Part shown: in pieces, positions 36,893 to 45,883 of the stretch
Numbering within the stretch: the stretch's first letter is position 1
Layout: every line of letters starts with the position of its first letter
Origin: Arthrospira sp. PCC 9108
GTDB taxonomy: Bacteria > Cyanobacteriota > Cyanobacteriia > Cyanobacteriales > Microcoleaceae
Assembly (NCBI GenBank): GCA_016745315.1
Contig: CP066886.1
Coordinates: 3,224,501 to 3,288,500, forward strand
Direction of reading: 5' to 3'
DNA length: 64,000 nt
Program-made: the position numbers and the translations under genes
Notes under the pieces: generated by a model
Seen by the model: only the letters and a program-made list of their open reading frames with translations
Told to the model about the DNA's origin: nothing
The model's database searches: none

Positions 36893-37714
36893 GTGAAAAC
36901 CGATAGCATATTTTACCGCATCTTCCAACAATACCCGCGCAGCTTCTTTGAACTGCTGAACCTTCCTCCCACAGAAGCTGATCAATATCAATTCACCAAC
37001 CTAGAAGTCAAACAACTCGCCTTTCGCTTAGATGGGTTATTCTTCCCCAGTACCGACAACCCTAACCAACCCTTTTATCTGACGGAAGTACAATTTCAAC
37101 CGGACGATGACCTGTACTATCGGATTTTTGCGGAACTTTTCCTATATTTGCGACAGTATCAACCCCCTTACCCCTGGAGAGTTGTAGTTATTTACCCTAA
37201 CCGTAACACAGAGCGCGAAAAGTCTCAACACTTTAGCCAAATTCTCAACTCCGAAGCAGTGACCCGCATTTACCTAGACGAGTTGGAAGGCGAAAACGGC
37301 TTAGGGGTAGGTATCATTAAGTTAGTAGTCGCATCGGAGTCTGTAGCTATAGCATCAGCCCAACAACTGATTGAACAAGCTCAACAAATACTCCCACCAG
37401 CCCCCCTGAGACGCGATATCATTGATTTAATCGAAACTATTGTAGTCTATAAACTACCCCAAGCTAGTCGCGAGGAGATTGCTAGAATGTTAGGATTAAC
37501 TGATTTAAAACAAACTCGTTTCTATCAAGAAGCCTTTACGGAAGGTCTCCAGGAAGGTCTCCAGGAAGGTCGCCAGGAAGGTCGCGAAGAAATCACGCGA
37601 AACATTGTCCTACGTTTGAATAACCTGGGTTATGCTTCGGAAGCGATCGCCGAAATCTTAGGCTTACCTGTTGATGAAGTTCTGCCGATTTTAGAAGATT
37701 CTAATGATGGATAA
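36893..37714 (+). CDS. DUF2887 (Rpn/PD-(D/E)XK nuclease-like) protein, tandem copy 2
   Basis: A 273-residue version, identical to copy 1 through residue 218 at the protein level, with only four EGxx units instead of ten and Val instead of Ile in DEVLPILE. Start is GTG, with the same upstream sequence as copy 1 from TCAGTAGG onward. It shares its 3' variants (TTAGGCTTACC, GAACCGGG) with copy 4, not with its neighbours, which shows that copies 1-2 were duplicated as a pair. Confidence 0.87.
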   Translation: MKTDSIFYRIFQQYPRSFFELLNLPPTEADQYQFTNLEVKQLAFRLDGLFFPSTDNPNQPFYLTEVQFQPDDDLYYRIFAELFLYLRQYQPPYPWRVVVIYPNRNTEREKSQHFSQILNSEAVTRIYLDELEGENGLGVGIIKLVVASESVAIASAQQLIEQAQQILPPAPLRRDIIDLIETIVVYKLPQASREEIARMLGLTDLKQTRFYQEAFTEGLQEGLQEGRQEGREEITRNIVLRLNNLGYASEAIAEILGLPVDEVLPILEDSNDG

Positions 37715-38095
37715 ATTGGCAAAATTGCCGTTAATTAACCAGGTTTTGATGTGCAAATAGGGAACTTTAGACTATCAAATAAATCTCTCTAAAACCTGTT
37801 GGTTAGGTAGAACCGGGTAAGACTTGGCAAGCGATCGCCGCCATCTTACCCTTAGTTATGATTGCATCGTAAGCAGCAAAACATCACCCTAAAGTAAGGA
37901 GGTATCCTTGATTTATTGTAGTCTATAAACCACCCCAAGCTAGTCGCGAGGAGATTGCTAGAATGTTCGGATTAACTGATTTAAAACAAACTCGTTTCTA
38001 TCAATCAGTAGGTGCTACTATAGCATTATTAGAGTCATATCAACCCATTTTCCAGGGTTCAATGAATTTCCGATCACCAATCTCATCATAAGCCA

Positions 38096-38989
38096 GTGAA
38101 AACCGATAGCATATTTTACCGCATCTTCCAACAATACCCGCGCAGCTTCTTTGAACTGCTGAACCTTCCTCCCACAGAAGCTGATCAATATCAATTCACC
38201 AACCTAGAAGTCAAACAACTCGCCTTTCGCTTAGATGGGTTATTCTTCCCCAGTACCGACAACCCTAACCAACCCTTTTATCTGACGGAAGTACAATTTC
38301 AACCGGACGATGACCTGTACTATCGGATTTTTGCGGAACTTTTCCTATATTTGCGACAGTATCAACCCCCTTACCCCTGGAGAGTTGTAGTTATTTACCC
38401 TAACCGTAACACAGAGCGCGAAAAGTCTCAACACTTTAGCCAAATTCTCAACTCGGAAGCAGTGACCCGCATTTACCTAGACGAGTTGGAAGGCGAAAAC
38501 GGCTTAGGGGTAGGTATCATTAAGTTAGTAGTCGCATCGGAGTCTGTAGCTATAGCATCAGCCCAACAACTGATTGAACAAGCTCAACAAATACTCCCAC
38601 CAGCCCCCCTGAGACGCGATATCATTGATTTAATCGAAACTATTGTAGTCTATAAACTACCCCAAGCTAGTCGCGAGGAGATTGCTAGAATGTTAGGATT
38701 AACTGATTTAAAACAAACTCGTTTCTATCAAGAAGCCTTTACGGAAGGTCGCCAGGAAGGTCGCCAGGAAGGTCGCCAGGAAGGTCGCCTAGAAGGTCGC
38801 CAGGAAGGTCGCCTAGAAGGTCGCCTAGAAGGTCGCCTAGAAGGTCGCCAGGAAGGTCGCGAAGAAATCACGCGAAACATTGTCCTACGTTTGAATAACC
38901 TGGGTTATGCTTCGGAAGCGATCGCCGAAATCTTGGGCTTACCTGTTGATGAAATTCTGCCGATTTTAGAAGATTCTAATGATGGATAA
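38096..38989 (+). CDS. DUF2887 (Rpn/PD-(D/E)XK nuclease-like) protein, tandem copy 3
   Basis: A 297-residue version with ten EGxx units in an order different from copy 1 (three EGRQ first). Other sequence, including DEILPILE and the 3' flank variant GAGCTGGG, matches copy 1. It starts exactly 2478 bp after copy 1. GTG start, same presumed nuclease core with Asp in RLDGLFF and Glu in TEVQFQ. Confidence 0.87.
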   Translation: MKTDSIFYRIFQQYPRSFFELLNLPPTEADQYQFTNLEVKQLAFRLDGLFFPSTDNPNQPFYLTEVQFQPDDDLYYRIFAELFLYLRQYQPPYPWRVVVIYPNRNTEREKSQHFSQILNSEAVTRIYLDELEGENGLGVGIIKLVVASESVAIASAQQLIEQAQQILPPAPLRRDIIDLIETIVVYKLPQASREEIARMLGLTDLKQTRFYQEAFTEGRQEGRQEGRQEGRLEGRQEGRLEGRLEGRLEGRQEGREEITRNIVLRLNNLGYASEAIAEILGLPVDEILPILEDSNDG

Positions 38990-39370
38990 ATTGGCAAAAT
39001 TGCCGTTAATTAACCAGGTTTTGATGTGCAAATAGGGAACTTTAGACTATCAAATAAATCTCTCTAAAACCTGTTGGTTAGGTAGAGCTGGGTAAGACTT
39101 GGCAAGCGATCGCCGCCATCTTACCCTTAGTTATGATTGCATCGTAAGCAGCAAAACATCACCCTAAAGTAAGGAGGTATCCTTGATTTATTGTAGTCTA
39201 TAAACTACCCCAAGCTAGTCGCGAGGAGATTGCTAGAATGTTCGGATTAACTGATTTAAAACAAACTCGTTTCTATCAATCAGTAGGTGCTACTATAGCA
39301 TTATTAGAGTCATATCAACCCATTTTCCAGGGTTCAATGAATTTCCGATCACCAATCTCATCATAAGCCA

Positions 39371-40252
39371 GTGAAAACCGATAGCATATTTTACCGCATC
39401 TTCCAACAATACCCGCGCAGCTTCTTTGAACTGCTGAACCTTCCTCCCACAGAAGCTGATCAATATCAATTCACCAACCTAGAAGTCAAACAACTCGCCT
39501 TTCGCTTAGATGGGTTATTCTTCCCCAGTACCGACAACCCTAACCAACCCTTTTATCTGACGGAAGTACAATTTCAACCGGACGATGACCTGTACTATCG
39601 GATTTTTGCGGAACTTTTCCTATATTTGCGACAGTATCAACCCCCTTACCCCTGGAGAGTTGTAGTTATTTACCCTAACCGTAACACAGAGCGCGAAAAG
39701 TCTCAACACTTTAGCCAAATTCTCAACTCCGAAGCAGTGACCCGCATTTACCTAGACGAGTTGGAAGGCGAAAACGGCTTAGGGGTAGGTATCATTAAGT
39801 TAGTAGTCGCATCGGAGTCTGTAGCTATAGCATCAGCCCAACAACTGATTGAACAAGCTCAACAAATACTCCCACCAGCCCCCCTGAGACGCGATATCAT
39901 TGATTTAATCGAAACTATTGTAGTCTATAAACTACCCCAAGCTAGTCGCGAGGAGATTGCTAGAATGTTAGGATTAACTGATTTAAAACAAACTCGTTTC
40001 TATCAAGAAGCCTTTACGGAAGGTCTCCAGGAAGGTCTCCAGGAAGGTCGCCAGGAAGGTCGCCTAGAAGGTCGCCAGGAAGGTCGCCTAGAAGGTCGCC
40101 AGGAAGGTCGCCAGGAAGGTCGCGAAGAAATCACGCGAAACATTGTCCTACGTTTGAATAACCTGGGTTATGCTTCGGAAGCGATCGCCGAAATCTTAGG
40201 CTTACCTGTTGATGAAGTTCTGCCGATTTTAGAAGATTCTAATGATGGATAA
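39371..40252 (+). CDS. DUF2887 (Rpn/PD-(D/E)XK nuclease-like) protein, tandem copy 4
   Basis: A 293-residue version with nine EGxx units, DEVLPILE and 3' flank GAACCGGG as in copy 2, and starting exactly 2478 bp after copy 2. It ends the array: the repeated 3' flank continues to about 40375 and then diverges after GCGATCGCC, without the gene-fragment remnant that precedes each downstream copy. Confidence 0.87.
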   Translation: MKTDSIFYRIFQQYPRSFFELLNLPPTEADQYQFTNLEVKQLAFRLDGLFFPSTDNPNQPFYLTEVQFQPDDDLYYRIFAELFLYLRQYQPPYPWRVVVIYPNRNTEREKSQHFSQILNSEAVTRIYLDELEGENGLGVGIIKLVVASESVAIASAQQLIEQAQQILPPAPLRRDIIDLIETIVVYKLPQASREEIARMLGLTDLKQTRFYQEAFTEGLQEGLQEGRQEGRLEGRQEGRLEGRQEGRQEGREEITRNIVLRLNNLGYASEAIAEILGLPVDEVLPILEDSNDG

Positions 40253-40375
40253 ATTGGCAAAATTGCCGTTAATTAACCAGGTTTTGATGTGCAAATAGGG
40301 AACTTTAGACTATCAAATAAATCTCTCTAAAACCTGTTGGTTAGGTAGAACCGGGTAAGACTTGGCAAGCGATCG

Positions 40376-40725
40376 CCTAAATCTTACCCTTAGCTGTGGC
40401 TGAAATTCAATAGACTTTTAAATTGAATCATACTGAGAATTACTAATATCCGTCGTGGTGGGTAAATTTTAGTCAAAATTGATAGAAGTGTAATTGTTGG
40501 TAGAGTGAATCAGTGTAGTGGTAGGTTCTGGCTGAGGGGAATAGGAGAACGAACGGTTTCTACCGCCTGACAGGTTCGGTTCTACGAATCTACTGGAGCA
40601 TAATAGCAGATATGCTGAAAATAGGATAAGTTAACCCATATAACCTATATTCAGTATTTCATTTTCAAGAGTCAGGGTAATTATATGAATGGCGCTAATC
40701 AATCGGAAACGATGGAGAGAAAGCT
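40376..40725. other. Intergenic region upstream of the second histidine kinase
   Basis: About 350 bp with no open frame I would defend and no RNA gene recognised. GGAGAG at ribosome-site distance precedes the kinase ATG at 40726; its promoter should lie here. Confidence 0.4.
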
Positions 40726-42321
40726 ATGAGTGATTTTAGTGTAGCAACTTTAAGCGAAATTTTAGCTAGTGAAGCCCTAATAGGCGATCGCAGCCGTTAT
40801 TCACACCAGAAAGCCGAAGCCGACTGGTATGGGGCTATTCGTAGCTTAAATCAATTCCTAGAATTGAACCCCCCCAGATATCCGAGAATTTCATCAACCA
40901 ATGACAATCAACTGATCAGCGATATTCCCCCCCCTTATTCCCATCGTGGTTATGTCATCTCTGGTCCGTCTCCCGTATTAATGAATCCCCGTCTAGCCAG
41001 TGATTTCACCACCCTAATTTTGACCTGTGAATCCCAATTCGGGTCTGTAGGATCAGTATGGGGAAAACAACGGGGATTTAGGTTATTACCCGCATCCCAC
41101 AACGGGGATATTCCCGTTTGTGCAGAAAAAATTAATCAGTTACCCTTTCAGTCAGCTTTTCCCTTATCTGGAGACGATCCACTTATGGGGGAGAGATTTT
41201 GTTTAGTCTTGACCGCCGAATTTAGCCTAGTGATGGTGTTGGGGGTTAATCCTGCTAACGATCCGGCGTTTTTGTTTTCCTTTGATCCAGATCTAGTCAA
41301 GCGATCGCTGTTGCTGTTGCGCCAACGCATGGTTAAACAGTCCTCAACCGTCCCCAGTCACGATCACCATTATATTACTCAACTAGATGCGATCGCCTCA
41401 CAATTTCCCCCAGTCGCACCCCATTATCAAACTGTCATGCAGTTTAGCCGTTTGCTGCTGCAAAACTCCGCCCTACCATGCGATCGCCCAACCCAGCCAA
41501 AAACTAACCCCTCCGAAACCGTAGTTGTTCCCCAATCATCTGAAAACCTATTAACAGTTGGGTCATCAGTCGGGACAGACTACACTATTAGACAATCCCA
41601 GGCAGAATTATTACAGGCGATCGCCCATGAAGTTCGCACCCCCTTAACCACAATTCTGACCTTAACTCGGCTACTGTTGAAGCGTCCGAATTTCGACCCA
41701 GACGTAGTCCGTAAGCGCTTAGAGTCCATTGATCGCGAATGTAGCATCCAAATCGATCGCTTTAACCTAATTTTTCGGGCGGTAGAATTGGAAATGTCCC
41801 CAAATCCCCCCCAATCGTGCGAAATTCCTACCACTGCTGGAGTTGAGTTAACCACCATGTGTTTAGCAGATGTGTTCCAAAACGGACTACCACGATGGCA
41901 AAAACAAGCCAGCGGGCGCAATCATACCCTAGAGGTGATTTTACCCAAACAATTACCCTCTGTAGTTAGTGATCCGACCTTATTAGACCAAATGCTAACC
42001 GGGGCGATCGAAAACTTTACCCGCAGTCTACCATCTGGTAGCCATATTAAAGTCGGTGTACGACTCGCCGGACAGTTGTTGAAATTGCAGCTAGAGTCCC
42101 ATTCTCACAACGACACTCATTCCCCCTTTACAGTTGCGCCTAAGTCTCCCCTAAAATCTATCGGACCTGTATTGATGGTGCAGCCAGAAACCGGTAGTCT
42201 AAGTTTAAATATAAATGTCACTAAAAATCTGTTCCAAGCCCTTGGGGGGAAATTAGTTGTCCGACAGCGACCCCAGCAAGGGAAGGTCATGACTATTTTC
42301 TTACCTGTACAAGTCCGATGA
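40726..42321 (+). CDS. Soluble histidine kinase with N-terminal DICT-like sensor region
   Basis: A 531-residue protein without membrane spans. The N-terminal half (about 1-210) resembles the DICT-type sensory region common in cyanobacteria (FCLVLTAEFSLVMVLG, FSFDPDLVKRSLLLLRQRM). A HisKA domain follows (LLQAIAHEVRTPLTTILTLTRLLL, phospho-acceptor His in AHEVRTPL). The ATPase region is poor: an N-box-like LTGAIENFTRSLPSGSHI is present, but clear G1 (DxGxG) and G2 motifs are missing, so catalytic activity is doubtful and it may act as a scaffold or pseudokinase. It overlaps the next gene by 4 nt (ATGA), implying coupling. Confidence 0.82.
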   Translation: MSDFSVATLSEILASEALIGDRSRYSHQKAEADWYGAIRSLNQFLELNPPRYPRISSTNDNQLISDIPPPYSHRGYVISGPSPVLMNPRLASDFTTLILTCESQFGSVGSVWGKQRGFRLLPASHNGDIPVCAEKINQLPFQSAFPLSGDDPLMGERFCLVLTAEFSLVMVLGVNPANDPAFLFSFDPDLVKRSLLLLRQRMVKQSSTVPSHDHHYITQLDAIASQFPPVAPHYQTVMQFSRLLLQNSALPCDRPTQPKTNPSETVVVPQSSENLLTVGSSVGTDYTIRQSQAELLQAIAHEVRTPLTTILTLTRLLLKRPNFDPDVVRKRLESIDRECSIQIDRFNLIFRAVELEMSPNPPQSCEIPTTAGVELTTMCLADVFQNGLPRWQKQASGRNHTLEVILPKQLPSVVSDPTLLDQMLTGAIENFTRSLPSGSHIKVGVRLAGQLLKLQLESHSHNDTHSPFTVAPKSPLKSIGPVLMVQPETGSLSLNINVTKNLFQALGGKLVVRQRPQQGKVMTIFLPVQVR

Positions 42322-42698
42322 TTAAGTGTTTGAGTCTGACTGGATTAATTCTGATCGCCCTTGAAGGAATCACTACTGGGGCTATTCTTGCCCAAAATCG
42401 CGATAATTATGGCGCGATCGCTACTTCAACCACTAACCCCGCTCAATGGGGTTACTCCCACGACTACCCCACACTCGCCCAAGCCCAACGTTACGCCCTA
42501 GAATACTGCGGACAGGCTGATTGTCAGATACGGGTATGGTTTAAAAATGGTTGTGGTGCGATCGCCACTAATGGCTCTAATATTGGATCAGCTTGGTCTG
42601 TAAATAGGGCTGAAGCTGAGGCGCGTTCAATTGTCGCCTGTGGTCAAGGAGACTGTAAAATTCAGGTCTGGGCTTGTACAACCCATTTTGACCCTTAA
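42318..42698 (+). CDS. DUF4189 domain-containing secreted protein
   Basis: A 126-residue protein with a signal peptide (about 1-25, GLILIALEGITTGAILAQ) and a DUF4189 domain: NYGAIATSTTNPAQWGYSHDYPTLAQAQ, then YCGQADCQIRVWF and a second similar half (CGQGDCKIQVWACTT). Four cysteines in two CxxxxC pairs suggest disulfides. DUF4189 proteins are small secreted proteins of unknown role. Its start overlaps the kinase stop, so the two are probably co-translated. It is directly convergent with the MotB-like gene, with no spacer between the two stop codons. Confidence 0.85.
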   Translation: MIKCLSLTGLILIALEGITTGAILAQNRDNYGAIATSTTNPAQWGYSHDYPTLAQAQRYALEYCGQADCQIRVWFKNGCGAIATNGSNIGSAWSVNRAEAEARSIVACGQGDCKIQVWACTTHFDP

Positions 42699-43499
42699 TT
42701 ATTGTTCCACAGCTTTGGGAGTGAATCGAATTTCGATCCGGCGGCGACTGGGGTCAGAGGTGCGGTTAATAGCAGCATAATTTCCCGAAGCCTCATATAA
42801 TTGCGCCGCCGAATACGCTTTAAACGTTAATCCTAATGACTGCAATTCTTCATTTTCCTGTAATCTTTGCACCACTGCTAAAGCCCGCATTAAGCCTAAG
42901 TCCGCATTAGAACCAGGAACTAAGCTAGTAACCGCTTGGTTATTGCGTGCAACTTCTTCTAATACTTGGTCTAGGTTGCTGTAACCGCCCCCTGTAATTT
43001 GTCCATCAGTATGACCGATTACTTCTACCACATATCCCTCGTAATCTTTCGCAAAATCCTTAATTTGTGCTACTAATTGATTATCGATAAACTCAGTTAA
43101 TTCTAACGAAATAGCCGCACTACCAGAGTCAAATGTTCGTGATGATGAATCTCGCAATACAATCACTGGTGGAGATTTTAGGCGTTCCACTTCTCCCTGT
43201 AATTGCATAATGCGATCGCCTCTATTTCTCAGTTCAGTTTGTAGCCTAGCCACCTCTCCTTGCAGTCCCGTTACCTGAGTAGTTTGCTGTTGTAGTCTAC
43301 TTTGTAATTCCGACATTTGTATTTGTAATTCTTCCGAACGGGAAGCCGTCGCATCAGAAACCGTTTGAATAAATATCGATTTGATAATTGCTAACAACAG
43401 AAATAGGCTCAAAATCATAAACGAATTAGCCATTAAATCCGTAAAAGACGGCCACAAGTTAAACTCTTCTGATGTTTGATGAGAACGGGAATAACGCAT
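42699..43499 (-). CDS. MotB/ZorB-like OmpA-domain membrane protein
   Basis: With the ATG at 43499 (AGGTG ribosome site upstream; a GTG three codons earlier is the alternative) the protein has 266 residues. A single N-terminal span contains the MotB-type motif PSFTDLMANSFMILSLFLL, with Asp21 in the position of the proton-carrying aspartate. A coiled coil follows (about 50-110), then an OmpA-type peptidoglycan-binding domain (VVEVIGHTDGQ, then SDPSRRRIEIRFTPK). It pairs with the MotA-like gene 50 nt upstream. Together they resemble the ZorA-ZorB motor of Zorya defence systems, but no zorC, zorD or zorE follows. Confidence 0.85.
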   Translation of the reverse strand: MRYSRSHQTSEEFNLWPSFTDLMANSFMILSLFLLLAIIKSIFIQTVSDATASRSEELQIQMSELQSRLQQQTTQVTGLQGEVARLQTELRNRGDRIMQLQGEVERLKSPPVIVLRDSSSRTFDSGSAAISLELTEFIDNQLVAQIKDFAKDYEGYVVEVIGHTDGQITGGGYSNLDQVLEEVARNNQAVTSLVPGSNADLGLMRALAVVQRLQENEELQSLGLTFKAYSAAQLYEASGNYAAINRTSDPSRRRIEIRFTPKAVEQ

Positions 43500-43549
43500 A
43501 TTTTTCACCTCTTAAATCTTATTATTTACCGATTAAAAAAAACTTGACA

Positions 43550-44986
43550 TTATTGCCTTTCTATGGTATGCCTGAGTCGATAAAGTTCATTTTTAGTGTC
43601 CTGTAGATGACCCACACATTCCTGTAACCCAGAAATCACTGGTTGTAACTCCATTGCATTAATCGAATTCCCTTGATAATTAGCAGCCACTCCGCCACTG
43701 ATTGCTGTATTGACTCCCTGGGTGTAGGTTTGCATAGCCACCACCAACTTCGATAATTCCCCCTGAATTTCCTCCAAATTATCAGTTTTATTCACCATGC
43801 GCCGTTGTAGGCTATCCAGATTATTCACAGCCAATTGAAACCCTTGGGAAGCAGTTTGCACCTGTTCAATAATATGATTAAACGATTGTTGATTATGATT
43901 ATGGGTTTCTAATAAATTTAATGCCGTTTGATTAGTTTGTTGGATTTGTTCACTAAATTTAATCAGCCGTTTGCTATAGTTTTGGAGTTCAATAACCGCT
44001 AAATCTACCGATTGTACTGAAGTAGACAACCCGGAAGCTGATTGAGCAAAACCCCGTTGCGTATTGGCTAAGTTGATAGTAGCATTAGAAAGTTGTTGGG
44101 GGAACTCGCTTTGCTCAAAAGCACGGGCTACTTCCAAAAAGCGATCGCCCGCAATTTGAAAATCCTTAGCACTTTGCGTCACAGTCACCGAAGCATCAAT
44201 TAATCTACTATAAACCTGTTCAGCCAGTTGATTAGCTTTCAGATTAGTTGCATAAATTTCATCAATTTTTTGTCGAAATGCTGTCTCTATCGAAGTTTGG
44301 ATACCTTGACCAAAACGGATTAAAAACTGGTCAAATACCTGCACCATCTCTTGAACAATTTTATCCGTTTTCGTTTGACCTTTCAGAGTCGGTTGATAAA
44401 TATTATCAAGATAGTCCTCTAAAGCACTCATCCAGCGATATTTAGCCAGATTAGTATTAAACATAAAGTTAATCACCACCAGAAAGGCGCTAAATAAAAT
44501 CGCCGCCAAACTCGTAGTAAAAGCAATTCCCATCCCCTGTAAAGGTGTTTGAATATCCTGGAGTAAACTACTAATATCAGTCACATTGGTGGTGCTGACC
44601 GTTTGACTCAGGGAATATAAGTTAATCGTAATCCCAATAAAAGTTCCCAGTAAACCAAAGGACAGCAATAAATTCGGCAGAATGCGCCCCAATTGTTCAA
44701 TTTGTTCGCAGGAAATCAACAAGACTCGCTGCTGGCTATAAACCTGATCAATAATCGCTGGAGTGTTGACTTGTTCTAATTGTTGGCTGGCTTCAGCTAA
44801 TCGAGTTTCTAAATAATTGACTATTTTAGGTGGTTTCTTGAGAGGCTGTCCGTGAATGAGTCGAATTACTTGGTTTCCTTGGTCAATCAAATAATAGTGT
44901 AGCGCCATTCGTAGGAGGACCGCTATCACCGATGGTACAATGACCAGGACAACAATCAGAATAATCAGGTAACTAGGAATAGCCAT
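43550..44986 (-). CDS. MotA/TolQ/ExbB (ZorA-like) proton channel protein
   Basis: With the ATG at 44986 the protein has 478 residues; an in-frame start at 45064 would add 26 polar residues. The spans are about 5-30, a pair with LLLSFGLLGTFIGITINLY and a last with LQGMGIAFTTSLAAILFSAFLVV, the pattern shared by MotA, TolQ, ExbB and ZorA. After residue about 200 comes a long cytoplasmic tail rich in Gln/Asn/Ser, predicted helical or coiled. A long tail of this kind distinguishes ZorA from ExbB or TolQ. It should assemble as a pentamer around the MotB-like dimer and conduct ions. Confidence 0.85.
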   Translation of the reverse strand: MAIPSYLIILIVVLVIVPSVIAVLLRMALHYYLIDQGNQVIRLIHGQPLKKPPKIVNYLETRLAEASQQLEQVNTPAIIDQVYSQQRVLLISCEQIEQLGRILPNLLLSFGLLGTFIGITINLYSLSQTVSTTNVTDISSLLQDIQTPLQGMGIAFTTSLAAILFSAFLVVINFMFNTNLAKYRWMSALEDYLDNIYQPTLKGQTKTDKIVQEMVQVFDQFLIRFGQGIQTSIETAFRQKIDEIYATNLKANQLAEQVYSRLIDASVTVTQSAKDFQIAGDRFLEVARAFEQSEFPQQLSNATINLANTQRGFAQSASGLSTSVQSVDLAVIELQNYSKRLIKFSEQIQQTNQTALNLLETHNHNQQSFNHIIEQVQTASQGFQLAVNNLDSLQRRMVNKTDNLEEIQGELSKLVVAMQTYTQGVNTAISGGVAANYQGNSINAMELQPVISGLQECVGHLQDTKNELYRLRHTIERQ

Positions 44987-45157
44987 AAAATAACCGTTAG
45001 ATTGCGGGGTGTTAATTCTGCTACAGTTTAGTTTTCCCCAATTCCGGTTGGGGTATTCACCCAAATTGAGGTAAATTCAGCCAAATCTCAGTCAACTTTA
45101 ACCACCACCATGATCATCATAGCTAATTTTCCCCGGCTTGCGGGGACTCAATGGGTT

Positions 45158-45883
45158 TTACCTCCCCACAATTTTGAGACCTTCCCGAAAATGTGCCGTA
45201 GCGGTTATCGCCGCCACCGAGAAATAAAATAATCTGATTCCCCAGAAGCAAATTCCCATTAACCAATTAACTATGGTCGGGGGAATACCGCTGACTTTGA
45301 CAAATTTTGAGTTAACTTGTTTTTCCAGTCTATCTAAATCCTGCATTTGTGACTGTCTGGTGGGAATCATCGGAAATTGACCTGTATATAAATAAAAGCC
45401 AAACACTCCCTGATGTCCAATGCGACGTTCTAAAAATGAGTCAGCAATGGTCATGGCTTGACTGTTACTAATTTGGTCTTGCTTGGAGATGTCTTGAATC
45501 CATAGATCGTATTTAATATATTGGGGAATGGCTAAAATCACTGGGACTAAAATGATTAAAAATATGGTGCTGATTTGGCGACTGTCTCTGGTGGGAAGCA
45601 AACCCGTTGCTAATCCCAATCCCATCCCCAGTATGGCAAAAACCAGTAAATTTAATAACTCGATAATTTCTAGCCCTCTTAATAAGTCACCAAACACAAA
45701 AATCGGATAAACAAATCTATGGGCTAACTGGAGGGCGGTGACTTTAATTGAAATAGCGATCGCCACTAAAATCACCCCGCAGGTCACATAAGCCAAAGCA
45801 CAGATCAGATATCTCGCACCTCGCTTGATGGGTGAAATCGGTGGTTTTGAACGTTGGGATAATCTAGTTTTTTCCTTGACCAT
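45158..45883 (-). CDS. Hypothetical integral membrane protein
   Basis: A 241-residue protein with about five hydrophobic spans (near 28-48, 60-75, 78-95, 108-124 and 205-225) and a soluble loop between the fourth and fifth (about 130-200). The N-terminus is basic. I do not recognise the family. Its start overlaps the end of tlyA by 20 nt, indicating co-transcription with it, and it lies about 170 nt upstream of the MotA-like gene on the same strand. Confidence 0.6.
   Translation of the reverse strand: MVKEKTRLSQRSKPPISPIKRGARYLICALAYVTCGVILVAIAISIKVTALQLAHRFVYPIFVFGDLLRGLEIIELLNLLVFAILGMGLGLATGLLPTRDSRQISTIFLIILVPVILAIPQYIKYDLWIQDISKQDQISNSQAMTIADSFLERRIGHQGVFGFYLYTGQFPMIPTRQSQMQDLDRLEKQVNSKFVKVSGIPPTIVNWLMGICFWGIRLFYFSVAAITATAHFREGLKIVGR

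Larger units (their letters stand above)
35525..40375 (+). repeat. Four-unit tandem array with a 2478-bp dimeric period
   Basis: Gene starts are spaced 1275, 1203 and 1275 bp, so units 1+2 and 3+4 form a 2478-bp dimer repeated twice. Between units there is a remnant of the gene's own 3' part (TAGTCTATAAACTACCCCAA to CGTTTCTATCAA, about residues 188-217) fused at TCAGTAGG to the sequence found upstream of copy 1. That fusion is the original duplication joint. Units differ mainly in the count of 12-bp EGxx repeats. Confidence 0.95.

Noticed and set aside
42699..45064. A complete Zorya defence system
   Set aside because: Only ZorA/ZorB-like genes are present; no helicase (ZorD), ZorC or HNH (ZorE) gene is adjacent, so the system is not complete as known.
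45128..45146. CCCCGGCTTGCGGGG hairpin as a terminator
   Set aside because: It forms a stem but has no T-run on either strand, so it was not called.
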